Positions 47,000-55,916 of a DNA stretch of 64,000 nucleotides are shown piece by piece. The notes below the pieces were generated by a model that was not told the DNA's origin, searched no databases, and was given only the letters and a program-made list of their open reading frames with translations. A program made the position numbers and the translations under genes. The stretch is from Paroceanicella profunda. Lineage in GTDB: Bacteria > Pseudomonadota > Alphaproteobacteria > Rhodobacterales > Rhodobacteraceae. The stretch covers positions 496,001 to 560,000 of the forward strand of contig NZ_CP040818.1 in the NCBI RefSeq assembly GCF_005887635.2, given 5' to 3'. The first letter of the stretch is position 1; each line of letters opens with the position of its first letter.

Positions 47000-47980
47000 T
47001 CAGCGGGCGCCGGTGGCTCCCTCGACATCCCGGCCCGGCCCGCTTCCGGCAGGCGCATCCTGCTGCGCCATGGCACGCGGGGTATGCCCGTGGACCCGCA
47101 CAAAGGCGCGGCGCATGCGGTCGCGGTCGGCGAAGCCGCTGTCGCGGGCGATCACGTCGAGCGGGTGCCGCCCTGTCTCCATCATCGTCTTCGCGGCCTC
47201 CAGGCGCAGCCGCTCCACGGCGCGGGCGGGCGACATTCCCGTTTCCTCGCGGAACACCCGGGAGAACTGGCGCGGGCTGAGCCGGGCCACCTCCGCGAGG
47301 TCCTCGACGCTGAGCGGCTGCGACAGGTTCTCGCGCGCATAGGCAAGCACGCGCTGAACCCGGTCCGAACGGGGGGCGATGTCCAGCAGGGCCGAGTGCT
47401 GCGTCTGCCCTGCCGGCCGGCGGTGGTAGAGCACCATGCGGCGGGCCACGGCCCCGGCAAGCTGCGGACCGTGATCCTGCTCGATGAGCGCCAGAACGAG
47501 GTCTATCCCCGCGCTCATCCCCGCCGAGGTCCAGATGCCGTCATCCTCGGTATAGATCCGCTGATCGGTGACGCGGATTGCCGGAAACTCCTCCTTCAGG
47601 GCCTGCGCCCGGGCCCAGTGCGTGGTGGCCAGGCGCCCGTCGAGCAGCCCGGAGGCGGCAAGCACGAAGGCCCCGTTGCAGATGCTCGCCACCCGGCGCG
47701 CCTCCTGCCGGGCGCGGCGCAGGTAGTCGAGCACCGCAGGCTCCGGCGGACGGCGGACCACCTGCCCCACCACGATCACCGTGTCGGGCATCCGGCGCGA
47801 CAACGGCTCCGTCACCACCGGAAAGCCGAAGGAACTCGGAACCTCTCCCCCCGAAGCCGACATGAAGCGGATCCGGTAGTCCGGTTCGCCAAGTTCGGAA
47901 TTGGCCATATCGAAGGCGGTCAGGGCCGCCATCGACATCACCTGGATGCCATCCGAGGCAATAACACCGATCTCCCTCAT
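47000..47980 (-). CDS. GlxA-family AraC-type regulator with DJ-1/PfpI domain
   Basis: A 326-residue transcription factor. The N-terminal DJ-1/PfpI-like domain (residues about 1-190) has IGVIASDGIQVMSMAALTAFD, with the Cys elbow VASICNGAFVLAASGLL and TTHW. The C-terminal AraC domain has two helix-turn-helices, including LSVEDLAEVARLSPRQFSRV and DVIARDSGFADRDRMRRAF. ATG 47980 has GAGGAG upstream. It is divergent from the CMD-family gene 276 bp away, its most likely target. The ligand is unknown. Confidence 0.93.
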   Translation of the reverse strand: MREIGVIASDGIQVMSMAALTAFDMANSELGEPDYRIRFMSASGGEVPSSFGFPVVTEPLSRRMPDTVIVVGQVVRRPPEPAVLDYLRRARQEARRVASICNGAFVLAASGLLDGRLATTHWARAQALKEEFPAIRVTDQRIYTEDDGIWTSAGMSAGIDLVLALIEQDHGPQLAGAVARRMVLYHRRPAGQTQHSALLDIAPRSDRVQRVLAYARENLSQPLSVEDLAEVARLSPRQFSRVFREETGMSPARAVERLRLEAAKTMMETGRHPLDVIARDSGFADRDRMRRAFVRVHGHTPRAMAQQDAPAGSGPGRDVEGATGAR

Positions 47981-48256
47981 GCCATTCTCCTCGATTGCAC
48001 CCTCGTCCCCGGCCTGCAGGCCGGCCCGATTCCATCACGCCTGCCGGCCTCGTGGCGGCAGGCCGCAGCGACCGCCCCGTCGCCTGCAGGTAGCGCGCGC
48101 GCAGCGCGGCCCGCAACCCGACCCATACCATGGTCTGCCCGTCACCGGCGAGGGCAGAGGGCGGTGCATCCGCCCGCCTACTGGCCCGGCGCCCGGGGGG
48201 AAGTTATTCCTGATCCCGGCAGCAACAGTGCCACTCCAGACCAGGGAAACAGACAC

Positions 48257-48604
48257 ATGCACATGTTCGATTGGAACGGCTACCGCGCCCAGGTTCTCGC
48301 CGGCGTGGGCGGGCTGGGCAAGCTTACCCCCGACACCGTGAAGGGCTATATGGCCATTGGCGGCGCCGGGGAAAAGACCGGCCATCTCGACGCGAAAACC
48401 CGCGAGCTCATCGCGGTGGCCTGCGCCATCACCCTGCGCTGCGACGGCTGCATCTCGGTGCACACCGAGGCCGCCCTCAAGGCCGGCGCCACGGAGGCCG
48501 AACTGGCCGAGGCGCTCGGCGTGGCAATCGGGCTCAACGCCGGTGCGGGGCTGGTCTATTCCACCCGCGCGATGGACGCCTTCGCCGCCGCGGCCGAGGG
48601 CTGA
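48257..48604 (+). CDS. Carboxymuconolactone decarboxylase (AhpD-like) family protein
   Basis: A 115-residue single-domain CMD protein. The redox/proton-relay motif CDGCISVH (C62, C65, H69) points to an AhpD-like thiol peroxidase rather than a true decarboxylase. LDAKTRELIAVACAITLRCD and AGATEAELAEALGVAIGLNAG are standard. ATG 48257 follows GGGAA; 48263 is an alternative. It is divergent from the GlxA-type regulator, which probably controls it. A GC hairpin lies just downstream (48626-48649). Confidence 0.9.
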   Translation: MHMFDWNGYRAQVLAGVGGLGKLTPDTVKGYMAIGGAGEKTGHLDAKTRELIAVACAITLRCDGCISVHTEAALKAGATEAELAEALGVAIGLNAGAGLVYSTRAMDAFAAAAEG

Positions 48605-48625
48605 TACCGCCTTGCACGTTCCGCC

Positions 48626-48649
48626 GGAGGGGGCCTGTCGGCCTCCTCC
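48626..48649 (+). terminator. Possible terminator after the CMD gene
   Basis: GGAGGGGGCC-TGTC-GGCCTCCTCC forms a 10-bp stem with one G-T pair, 21 bp past the stop. There is no T-run, so activity is uncertain. Confidence 0.4.
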
Positions 48650-48819
48650 TGCTCTCCGGCCGGCCTCTGGCCGGCCCGGCCCCGTCCGGTCCCTGCCAGG
48701 ATCCGGGCGGGGCTGCACCGCCCGCGCCCCGGCGCACCGCCGGGCGCCTCTCCTGCATCTTTCCGGCCTCTCCCCTGTTGCCTCGCACCCCCGCATGCGC
48801 GGCCACCCCCCGAAATGCC

Positions 48820-49093
48820 GCTGGATTCGCTGCAGGAGTTCGAGCCGCAGCGGCTCGGCCAGCAGGCCGTCGAGCTGCGCGGTGAAGGCCAGGCCCGCGC
48901 CATGTGCCCCGCAGGCGGCCCGGTCACGCCAGCGCGCGCAGATGCCCCCCGTGCCGGGCGTATCGGCGAGCACGTGCGGCTCGCGGGCGATGCAGCCCTC
49001 CTCCGCCCGGGCGGCCCGCACCATCCGGGCGACGGCCGCGAACAGCGCCTCTTCTCGCCCGCGCCTGTCGGCAAGCCGGGCCAGCAGGAATGG
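48820..49093 (-). pseudogene. Decayed antibiotic-biosynthesis-monooxygenase (ABM/YgiN-like) domain
   Basis: On the minus strand one frame reads FLLARLADRRGREEALFAAV, then RAEEGCIAREPHVLADTPG, CARWRDRAA, and ends LLAEPLRLELLQRI. These match the order of an ABM domain (REEAL, EPGC-like, W-RDRAAL, LL-P-LELLR). There is no start codon before the domain in this frame and no stop after it for several hundred bases, so it is probably a remnant. ABM proteins are quinol or polyketide monooxygenases. Adjacent decay of a LysR gene supports a degraded locus. Confidence 0.6.
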
Positions 49094-49279
49094 AGATGCC
49101 GGCCCGACAACGCGCAGGAGCAGACCGCGGTGCCTTCGGCGGAGATGGCGATGTCGTCGCCCCGTTTGCGGCCAGGTGAGGAAGATCCGGGGTGGTGGCG
49201 ACGCCGGTGGGCATCGGCCCCTCGATATCCGCCACGGTCTGCACGGGGCTGCCACCCCTGCCGGCGGGGCGGTGAGAAC

Positions 49280-49535
49280 CGCCCTCCGGCGTGCGCCTGC
49301 CCGGCGACACGGCGCGCGAGGCCGAGCACCGGCTCCTCCATCGCCGCGCCGGCGGCGCGCAGCGCCTTGCCGTCCTCGGTGCGCACGAAGCCCGCGGCGC
49401 CGCGCTGGACGAGTGGCAGGTCTCCTCCAGGCCGCGCAACCGCCTTACGGTCAGTTGGCCGAGGCCCGGCGCCCGCCCCGGTGAGCGAGCCCTCCCGCGC
49501 CGATCCGCAGATCGCTCCGGCCCGGCCGCGCCAAG
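49280..49535 (-). pseudogene. Decayed LysR-family regulator, frameshifted
   Basis: Three reading frames on the minus strand together spell a LysR helix-turn-helix. SDLRI occurs near 49525, AREGSLTGAG near 49500 in a second frame, and GLGQLTVRRLRGLEET near 49460 in the third. The second frame returns with PLVQRGAAGFVRTEDGKALR, followed by AAGAAMEEPVLGLARRVAG. The effector domain is not recognisable. At least two frameshifts make it a pseudogene. It was probably the divergent or upstream regulator of a now-decayed locus next to the SDR gene. Confidence 0.7.
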
Positions 49536-49627
49536 GCCATTGCCGCGGCGCGCCCTTCCTGCCCGTATCGCCCCGGCGGAACGGGACGAAAAGCCGCGCC
49601 CGGAAGGACAAGCCCGCCCCGCGGCGC

Positions 49628-50431
49628 TCAGGCGGCCGGTGCCCCGGCGTAGCGCGGCGCGGGGCGGGAGGAGGAGAGATTCGGGATCATCGCCTGCCGT
49701 GCCGCCTCCCAGGCGTCCCAGAGCGCACCGTCCTGCAGCGAGGGCATGGTGGCGAATTCGCCGCGGTCGAGCCCGGCGAGCGCCGCATCGACCAGATCCT
49801 GCGGTGTCATCACCCAGGAGGCGGGCATCTGGCTCGCGGGCATGCCCGCCGTATCCCAGAAGGCGGTGCCCGTGGCCCCGGGCAGCACCACCTGCACACG
49901 CACGCCGGTGCCTGCCAGTTCCTTGGCCAGGGACTGGCTAAAAGCCAGCATGAAGGCCTTGGTGCCGCCGTAGACGCCGTTCAGGATCTCCGGCCCCACC
50001 GCCACGATGGACGAGATGTTCACGATCACCCCCGCCCCGCGCGCCACGAAGGCCGGGACCGCGGCATGGGCAAGGCGCATCGGCGCGGTGACGTTGATGG
50101 CGATCATGCGCTGCATCTCGTCGACATCGCTGTCGATCAGCGGCGTGACGCCGCCGAAGCCGGCATTGTTCACCAGATGGTCGATGGAGGCATCCTCGCG
50201 CAGGATCGCCTCGACCCGGGCGAGATCGGCCTCGCGGGTGAGATCGGCGGCGAGCGGGCGGGCGGTGACGCCATGCTCGGCCGCGAGCCGCTGCGCCAGC
50301 GCCTCCAGCCGCCCGGCATCGCGGGCCACGAGCAGGAGGTCATGCCCCCGGGCGGCGAAGCGCTCCGCATAGACCGCCCCGATCCCCGAGGACGCCCCCG
50401 TCACGAGCACGGTTGTTCTGCTGTCGGACAT
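49628..50431 (-). CDS. Short-chain dehydrogenase/reductase (SDR)
   Basis: A 267-residue classical SDR. The cofactor motif TGASSGIGAVYAERFAARGH, the NNAGFGG strand, catalytic Ser in NISSIVAVG and the YGGTK form of YxxxK (with N before it) are in place. The acidic residue pattern after the second strand is unclear, so NAD or NADP preference is open. ATG 50431 is chosen at MSDSRTTVLVTG. The substrate is unknown; the decayed LysR remnant directly downstream is the only nearby regulator trace. Confidence 0.92.
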   Translation of the reverse strand: MSDSRTTVLVTGASSGIGAVYAERFAARGHDLLLVARDAGRLEALAQRLAAEHGVTARPLAADLTREADLARVEAILREDASIDHLVNNAGFGGVTPLIDSDVDEMQRMIAINVTAPMRLAHAAVPAFVARGAGVIVNISSIVAVGPEILNGVYGGTKAFMLAFSQSLAKELAGTGVRVQVVLPGATGTAFWDTAGMPASQMPASWVMTPQDLVDAALAGLDRGEFATMPSLQDGALWDAWEAARQAMIPNLSSSRPAPRYAGAPAA

Positions 50432-50860
50432 CTCACTGTCTCCATCTGGTGCCGCCGCGGGGCGCGGCCGGCGAAGGGCACGAGCATAAGCCCCGGCCCC
50501 GCCGCGGGCCCGGACGTATATCCGGCAATTCCGGCCACGGCCGCGCGGCCCCCCGGATGCGCGCCCCTCCTGCCCTGACAATGCTGTCCCCGGGGCCCGG
50601 GTCCGGCCGCTTCCCGACAATGCTGTTCCCGGATGGAGGTCCGGTCGCACCCGACAGTGCAGTCCCCGGGCGTGGGTCCGGCCGGTTCCGCCAGTGCTGC
50701 CCCGGCGTGGGTCCGGCCACTCCCGGCAGTGCTGCTCCGGGCGTGGGCCCGGCCGCCCCCCGCAGTGCTGTCCCGGATGCGGGTCCGGTCGCGGCCCGAT
50801 TGTGCGGTCCCCGAGCCCTGAGGCGGAGGTTCTCTCCCCGGCGGTGCCGCCCGCTCAGGG
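50432..50860. repeat. Intergenic array of six 35-38 bp repeats
   Basis: No gene is seen. Six consecutive units start (G/A)GGTCCGGYC-like at 50599, 50637, 50674, 50709, 50745 and 50781, with lengths 38, 37, 35, 36, 36 and about 37. Each holds a CAGTGCTG-like core. Units abut directly, so this is a minisatellite and not a CRISPR array. It lies downstream of the AraC-type gene and upstream of the SDR gene. Confidence 0.8.
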
Positions 50861-51817
50861 TCAGTCCGGCGCGTCTCCCCCGCTCTCTTGCGCCGGGCGC
50901 GTGCCGCGGCGCCATTGCGCGGGCGTCTGGCCGAAGCTGCGGCGGAACCGGCGCTGGAAGGCCGCCTCCGAGGCGTATCCGGCCAGCGCGGCGGCAGCGG
51001 CGGTCGACAGTCGGTCGCGCCGCAGGGCCTGCGCCGCGCGCGCCATGCGGATGTCCTCAAGCAGGCTGCGCGGCGAGCGGCCCAGCCCCGCCTCGAAACG
51101 CCGCGCCAGGGTTGCGCGCGACATGTGGCACAGGTCCGCCAGCGCCCCGAGCGTCCAGCCGCGCTCCGGGGCGTCGAAGAGCGCCGCGACCGCCGGGGCC
51201 AGCGCCGGGTCCGCGGCGAGCGCCGGAAGCCCGCCCGCCCCCGTCGCCCCGGCCCGGCGCAGCGCCAGCACGAAGAGCGCCGCCGAGCAGGCATCGAGCA
51301 GCGCCTGCGCGCCGGCCGCACCCGCCGCCGCCTCGGCCTGCATCATCCGCGCCAGTTCCGCGAGGCGCCCGTCATCGCCCGCTCCGGTCTGCAGCACCAC
51401 CTCGCGCGGCAGGCAGCTCTCCACCAGCCGCACATGCGCCGCCGGAACGAGGAACCGGCCGCAGAGCATCTCGAAGGGCGCGGCCCCGGAATGCGCCCCC
51501 GGACGCACCTCCGTGCGGGCCAGCCTGTGCCCGGCGGCGGGCTCCTCCAGAACCGGAACCGGGGGCGCGCCGCTGCCGTCATGGAGCACATGCGCCCGCC
51601 CGTCGACGAGAAGCACCATGTCCCCGGCAACGAGCGGCCGGGCGTTGCCCTCCAGCACCGCCCGCCCGGAGAGCACCACATGCCAGGGGATCTCGCCCGC
51701 GGGCGCGCGCGGGTTGTCCAGCCGCCAGGGCGCGCCGAAGGCACAGCGGATCTCCAGCCGCCCGCGCAGCGGCGCCATGGCGAGAAGTCTGCTCAGCCAG
51801 TCCTCCTGCTCCGCCAT
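50861..51817 (-). CDS. AraC-family regulator with N-terminal cupin
   Basis: A 318-residue transcription factor. The N-terminal cupin-like sensor domain includes IPWHVVLSGRAVLEGNARPL and MVLLVDGRAHVLHDGSG. The C-terminal AraC domain has WTLGALADLCHMSRATLARR, then TAAAAALAGYASEAAFQRRF and RRSFGQTPAQWRR. It is divergent from the CMD-family gene at 51941 with a 123-bp gap. That CMD gene is therefore its likely target, an arrangement frequent in proteobacteria for cupin-AraC/CMD pairs. ATG 51817. Confidence 0.92.
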   Translation of the reverse strand: MAEQEDWLSRLLAMAPLRGRLEIRCAFGAPWRLDNPRAPAGEIPWHVVLSGRAVLEGNARPLVAGDMVLLVDGRAHVLHDGSGAPPVPVLEEPAAGHRLARTEVRPGAHSGAAPFEMLCGRFLVPAAHVRLVESCLPREVVLQTGAGDDGRLAELARMMQAEAAAGAAGAQALLDACSAALFVLALRRAGATGAGGLPALAADPALAPAVAALFDAPERGWTLGALADLCHMSRATLARRFEAGLGRSPRSLLEDIRMARAAQALRRDRLSTAAAAALAGYASEAAFQRRFRRSFGQTPAQWRRGTRPAQESGGDAPD

Positions 51818-51940
51818 TTCTGCACCTTTCCCCGAGATTGAGACGATCAAGCATGAATATGCGCAAATCAGCGCCTTAGAAAGGCACATCGCCAGGCCCA
51901 GATCTGTCGCATCGCAACCGAACCTGAAGGAGTGACCGAC

Positions 51941-52480
51941 ATGGCATCCCGCATTTCCACCCCCGCCGTCTCCGAGGCCACCGGCGAGACCGCCGCCCTC
52001 TTCGCCGACATCCGCAAGGCCGCGGGCGGTGTCCCCGCCGCCTATGCCGCCATCGGGGCGTTGAACCCAGCCGCCCTGCGCGCCATCCTCGGCGCCGATG
52101 CGGTGCTCTCCGCCGGCAGCCTCTCCCGGGCCGAACAGGAGGCCATCAAGCTCGCGGTCAGCGCCGGCGCCGGCTGTGATTATTGCGTTGCCGCCCACAG
52201 TCTGCTCGGCAAGCGGGCCGGCATCGCCCAGGATGACCTGCGCCGCATCCGCGACGGCGCGCCCACGGGCGACGCGCGCCGCGACGCGCTCGCAGCCCTC
52301 GCCCGCCGGCTGCAGGCCGAACCCGGCAGCATTCCCGAAGCGGCCTTCGCCGAGCTGCGCGCCGCCGGCATCACCGATGCCGAGATCGTGGACGTGGCGC
52401 TGGCCGTGGCGGTGATCGGCTTCACCAACGTCTTCAACCGGGTGAACGACACCACCATCGACTTCCCCGCCGTCGCCTGA
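51941..52480 (+). CDS. CMD-family / peroxidase-related protein
   Basis: A 179-residue AhpD-fold protein with motif CDYCVAAHSLLGKRAG (C79, C82, H86), the peroxidase-type CxxC-x3-H. Flanking LSRAEQEAIKLAVSAGAG and EIVDVALAVAVIGFTNVFNR are typical of the longer CMD subgroup. GGAG precedes ATG 51941 by 8 bases; an upstream in-frame GTG at 51932 is less likely. The AraC-type regulator divergent to it is the probable controller. The reducing partner is unknown. Confidence 0.9.
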   Translation: MASRISTPAVSEATGETAALFADIRKAAGGVPAAYAAIGALNPAALRAILGADAVLSAGSLSRAEQEAIKLAVSAGAGCDYCVAAHSLLGKRAGIAQDDLRRIRDGAPTGDARRDALAALARRLQAEPGSIPEAAFAELRAAGITDAEIVDVALAVAVIGFTNVFNRVNDTTIDFPAVA

Positions 52481-52553
52481 GCCCACCGTCGCCCGAGCCC
52501 GCCGCCGTCTGGGCCCGCCGTTGCCTGAGCCCGCCGTCGCCCGAGCCCGCCGG
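52465..52553. repeat. 16-bp tandem repeat starting inside a stop codon region
   Basis: Four to five 16-bp units, each a variant of GCCCGCCGTCGCC(C/T)GA, run from the last codons of the CMD gene (52465-52480) through 52481, 52497, 52513 and 52529, with a partial at 52545. The first unit is coding, so the array seems to have grown outward from the gene's 3' end. Confidence 0.75.
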
Positions 52554-52693
52554 CCATGGCCTTTCCGCCCACCCGCCGGAGGCGGGCGGGCCCCGCGGGG
52601 CCAGCCCACCCTATACCAGGGTAGACTGGTCCCGCGCCGCGCATCGTGCCTAACCTGCGGGACCCGACATGTCGCAGGCGAAAGGCAGATCCG

Positions 52694-53140
52694 ATGATCC
52701 CCCTCACAATCAATGGAACGACCCATGACGTCGATGTCGAGCCCGACACCCCGCTGCTCTTCGTGCTGCGGGACACTCTGGGCATGACCGGCACGAAATA
52801 CGGCTGCGGCATCGCCCAGTGCGGTGCCTGCACCGTGCTGGTGGATGGCGAGGCCATGCGCTCCTGCCAATTCCCGGTCGATGCCGTGGGCACGTCGCAG
52901 ATCACCACCATCGAGGCGATCGAGGAGGACGCCGTCGGCGCCCGGGTGGTCGAGGCCTGGGTCGCGGTGGAGGCGCCGCAATGCGGCTACTGCCAGTCCG
53001 GCCAGGTGATGGCGGCGACCGCGCTGCTGAAATCCGTCCCGCAGCCCTCCGACGAGGACATCGCCGACGCGATGACCAATCTCTGCCGCTGCGGCACCTA
53101 CAACATGATCGCCGACGCGATCCGCCAGGCCGCCGGCTGA
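52694..53140 (+). CDS. [2Fe-2S] subunit of a molybdenum hydroxylase (IorA-like)
   Basis: The small iron-sulfur subunit of isoquinoline 1-oxidoreductase-type molybdenum hydroxylases, 148 residues. Plant-type cluster ligands are C38, C43, C46 and C58 (GCGIAQCGACTVLVDG). The second cluster has C97, C100, C131 and C133 (APQCGYCQSGQ, LCRCGTY). ATG 52694 follows AAAGG. The catalytic subunit gene starts 14 bp after the stop. Electrons leave the Mo site through this subunit; the acceptor is not encoded next to it. Confidence 0.95.
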   Translation: MIPLTINGTTHDVDVEPDTPLLFVLRDTLGMTGTKYGCGIAQCGACTVLVDGEAMRSCQFPVDAVGTSQITTIEAIEEDAVGARVVEAWVAVEAPQCGYCQSGQVMAATALLKSVPQPSDEDIADAMTNLCRCGTYNMIADAIRQAAG

Positions 53141-53154
53141 AGGGAGAGCATGCC

Positions 53155-55359
53155 ATGAACGACCTCCCCGATTTCGCCCCCGTCGCCAAGGCGACGCTCA
53201 GCCGCCGCGGCTTCCTCGGCGCCACCGCCGGGCTGGCGCTCGTCGCCATGCTGCCGGTGCGCCCCACCCGCGCCGAGACCGCCGCCGCCGTGGTGCCCGG
53301 CACCCGCGTGCCCGCCTTCCTCGAGATCCGTCCCGACGGCTCTGTGCACCTGCTCAGCCCCTTCGTGGAGGGCGGCCAGGGCATCGCCACCGGCATGGCC
53401 CAGACCATCGGCGAGGAGCTCGACGTGAACCCGGCGCGCTTCGAGGTCGACTGCGCGCCCCCGGGCCCGGATTACGCCGTGGTCGGCGGCATTCGGATGA
53501 CCGGCGGCAGCTTCTCCACCCGCTCAAGCTACCCGGTGATGCGCCAGCTCGGTGCCACGGCGCGCGAGATGCTGATGCGCGCCGCCGCCACCCGGCTCGG
53601 CGTGGACCAGGGCACGCTCACCACCGAGGACGGGCGGGTGATCCACGCAGCCTCCGGCCGGTCGCTCGGCTATGGCGATCTGGCCGAGGCCGCCTTCGCC
53701 CTCGAGCCCGCGGCAGACGTGGCCCTGCGCGACCCCGCGACCTTCCGCTGGATCGGCAAGCCCGTGCCGCGCCTCGACATGCGCGCCAAGTCCACCGGCC
53801 GGGCCATCTACGCCATCGACCAGAAGATCGACGGCATGCTCTACGCCGCCGTGCGCCACGCGGACTATTTCGGCACGAAGCCGCTCTCGATCCGCAACGA
53901 GGCGCAGGTGCGCGCCATGCCCGGCGTTCACTCCCTGCACCTGGTCGACGGCGCCCTCGCGGTCTGTGCCGACAGCTGGTGGCGGGCGCGCAAGGCGGTG
54001 GAGAGCATCGAGGCCGACTGGTCGCAGCCCGAAGCCAGCGGGCTTGGCACCGTGGCGAAGGATTTCTCCAGCGAAGCGATGCTGCAGGCCCTGCGCGACT
54101 ATGACGGCGAGACCCATCCCGCCGAGACCGAGGGCGATGCCGCCGCGGCCCTGAAGGGCGCGGACAAGGTGATCGAGGCGGAATACGTCGCGCCCTACCT
54201 CGCCCATGGCCAGCTCGAACCGCCCTCGGCCATGGCGCGGTTCAACGCCGACGGCACGCTCGACCTCTGGCTGCCCAACCAGGCGCCGGAGATGTTCCAG
54301 GGCTCGGCCGCCGCCGCCGCCGGGCTGGAGCCCGCGCAGGTGCGCATCCATTCGCCGATGCTGGGCGGCTTCTTCGGCCGGCATTTCGTCTACGGCCCCG
54401 GCAACCCCTATCCCCAGGCCATCGCGCTGGCGAAGGCCACGGGAACGCCGGTGAAGGTGATCTGGTCGCGCGAGGAGGAATTCCTCAACGACGCGGTGCG
54501 CCCGCTGAGCATGAGCCGGTTCCGCGCCGCCATCGGGGCGGACGGCCTGCCCGCCGCGCTTGAGGTGCGCACCATCGGCGAGGGCCCCATCGGGCGCTAT
54601 TTCGGCGCCATGCTGCGGACCCCGGTCGACAGTTCCGCGGTCGAGGGCATCGTGGAGAAGCCCTATGCCATCCCCAACCGCGCGATGGTGTTCGGCAAGC
54701 TGCCCCACCCGGTGAACATCGCCTTCTGGCGCTCGGTGGGCCATTCGATGAACGATTTCTTCTACGAAAGCTTCCTCGACGAGATCGCCGATGCCGGCGG
54801 GCAGGATCCGATGGCCCTGCGCCGCGCCCTGCTCGGCCATTCCGCCCGCCACCTCGCCCTGCTCGACGCGGTGGAGGAGCTCTCCGGCGGCTGGAAGCGC
54901 GGGCCCTTCGAGGTGGACGGCCAGACCCGGGCGCGCGGCCTCGCCATGGCCTCGCCCTTCGGCTCGGAAACCGCCACCATCGCCGAGGCCTCGGTGGAGG
55001 ACGGTGCGGTGAAGGTGCATGACGTCTGGGTGGCCTTCGACCCCGGCAGCGTGGTGAACCCGGCCATCGTGAAGAAGCAGGTCGAATCCGCCGTGGCCCT
55101 CGGCCTCTCGGCGGCGCTCTACGAGGAGGTGGTCTACGAGGCCGGCCGCAGGCGCGACCAGAACTACGACACCTACACGATCCTCACGCGCGACGACATG
55201 CCGAGGGTGCATGTGACGATCCTGGAGAGCGGCGCGCCGATGGGCGGCGTGGGCGAGCCGGGCCTGCCCGGGGTGCTGCCCGCGGTGGGCAACGCCGTGG
55301 CCACCGCCACCGGCCAGCGCCCGCGACGGCTGCCGATGAAGAACCTCTCCTTCTCCTGA
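53155..55359 (+). CDS. Tat-exported molybdopterin-binding subunit (IorB-like)
   Basis: The large subunit of an isoquinoline/aldehyde oxidoreductase-type molybdenum hydroxylase, 734 residues. A Tat signal is visible: LSRRGFLGATAGLALVAML at residues 15-33. Typical segments are VEGGQGIATGMAQTIGEEL, LEPPSAMARF, MLGGFFGRHF, WSREEEFLNDAVRP and WRSVGHSMNDFFYESFLDEI. The C-terminal GGVGEPGLPGVLPAVGNAV holds the catalytic Glu region. AGGGAG precedes ATG 53155. The periplasmic location fits N-heterocycle or aldehyde oxidation. No molybdenum-cofactor chaperone gene is next to it in this window. Confidence 0.94.
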   Translation: MNDLPDFAPVAKATLSRRGFLGATAGLALVAMLPVRPTRAETAAAVVPGTRVPAFLEIRPDGSVHLLSPFVEGGQGIATGMAQTIGEELDVNPARFEVDCAPPGPDYAVVGGIRMTGGSFSTRSSYPVMRQLGATAREMLMRAAATRLGVDQGTLTTEDGRVIHAASGRSLGYGDLAEAAFALEPAADVALRDPATFRWIGKPVPRLDMRAKSTGRAIYAIDQKIDGMLYAAVRHADYFGTKPLSIRNEAQVRAMPGVHSLHLVDGALAVCADSWWRARKAVESIEADWSQPEASGLGTVAKDFSSEAMLQALRDYDGETHPAETEGDAAAALKGADKVIEAEYVAPYLAHGQLEPPSAMARFNADGTLDLWLPNQAPEMFQGSAAAAAGLEPAQVRIHSPMLGGFFGRHFVYGPGNPYPQAIALAKATGTPVKVIWSREEEFLNDAVRPLSMSRFRAAIGADGLPAALEVRTIGEGPIGRYFGAMLRTPVDSSAVEGIVEKPYAIPNRAMVFGKLPHPVNIAFWRSVGHSMNDFFYESFLDEIADAGGQDPMALRRALLGHSARHLALLDAVEELSGGWKRGPFEVDGQTRARGLAMASPFGSETATIAEASVEDGAVKVHDVWVAFDPGSVVNPAIVKKQVESAVALGLSAALYEEVVYEAGRRRDQNYDTYTILTRDDMPRVHVTILESGAPMGGVGEPGLPGVLPAVGNAVATATGQRPRRLPMKNLSFS

Positions 55360-55669
55360 CCACGACCCGGCGTCCCCTCCGGGGGGCGCCGCGCTCCCCC
55401 CGGCATTACTCCGCGCCGCCGAGCAGCTCCCTGCCTCCGGGACGACGGCCGCGCATGCCCGGAACCTCCGGCGGAGACGGCTGGGCGCCTCGCCCCACCC
55501 CTGCACCTGCTGCGAGACCCGGGAGCGGCGTGACGCCAGTCCGGTCATTCCCGCAAGCCGCGCGGCCCCCCCGCCCCTCGCCGGTGCGCCTGCAGGACAC
55601 AGGACACAGGACACAGGACACACCACGCGACCGGTGGATCACAAGACGCAAAGCGCGCCACGCGACGGC
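55360..55669. repeat. Gap after iorB-like gene with AGGACAC x4
   Basis: No gene is seen. The 7-bp unit AGGACAC is repeated four times without error at 55594-55621. The preceding 230 bases are GC-rich and show no coding or terminator signal that I can support. Confidence 0.6.
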
Positions 55670-55845
55670 GGAGCGCGAAACGCACCCGGATGCCCGCGGC
55701 GGGCCGCCGCCGCGAAGCGCGCCTCGACCTCGCGCATCTTCTGCGCCAGCTCGGTGGGCGTGAGCGGCCCCTTGGCGAAGAGGATGTTGGCGAAGGCCAC
55801 GGTCCAGCGCTCATAGCAGGGCAGGCGGCTGACGACAAAAACATC
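55670..55845 (-). pseudogene. Fragment of a nitrile hydratase beta-type subunit
   Basis: One minus-strand frame reads SRLPCYERWTVAFANILFAK, then GPLTPTELAQKMREVEARFA. It matches the C-terminal-domain helices of nitrile hydratase beta or the related accessory subunits (YYERW...LL...KGLLT..EL..KM.EVE). There is no start codon or N-terminal domain; beyond the fragment the frame quickly meets a stop. It lies 70 bp from tRNA-Ser. I read it as the residue of a deleted nitrile hydratase locus. Confidence 0.6.
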
Positions 55846-55916
55846 CTGTTGAGGACGCTGGTAGCGACGAAGAGAGGGAAACGGCGGGAATCAGTGTGCC
55901 CACTTTGGGACTGAAA

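Noticed and set aside
50599..50817. Regularly spaced 36-bp repeats resembling a CRISPR array
   Set aside because: Units abut without unique spacers, vary in every copy, and no cas gene is present.
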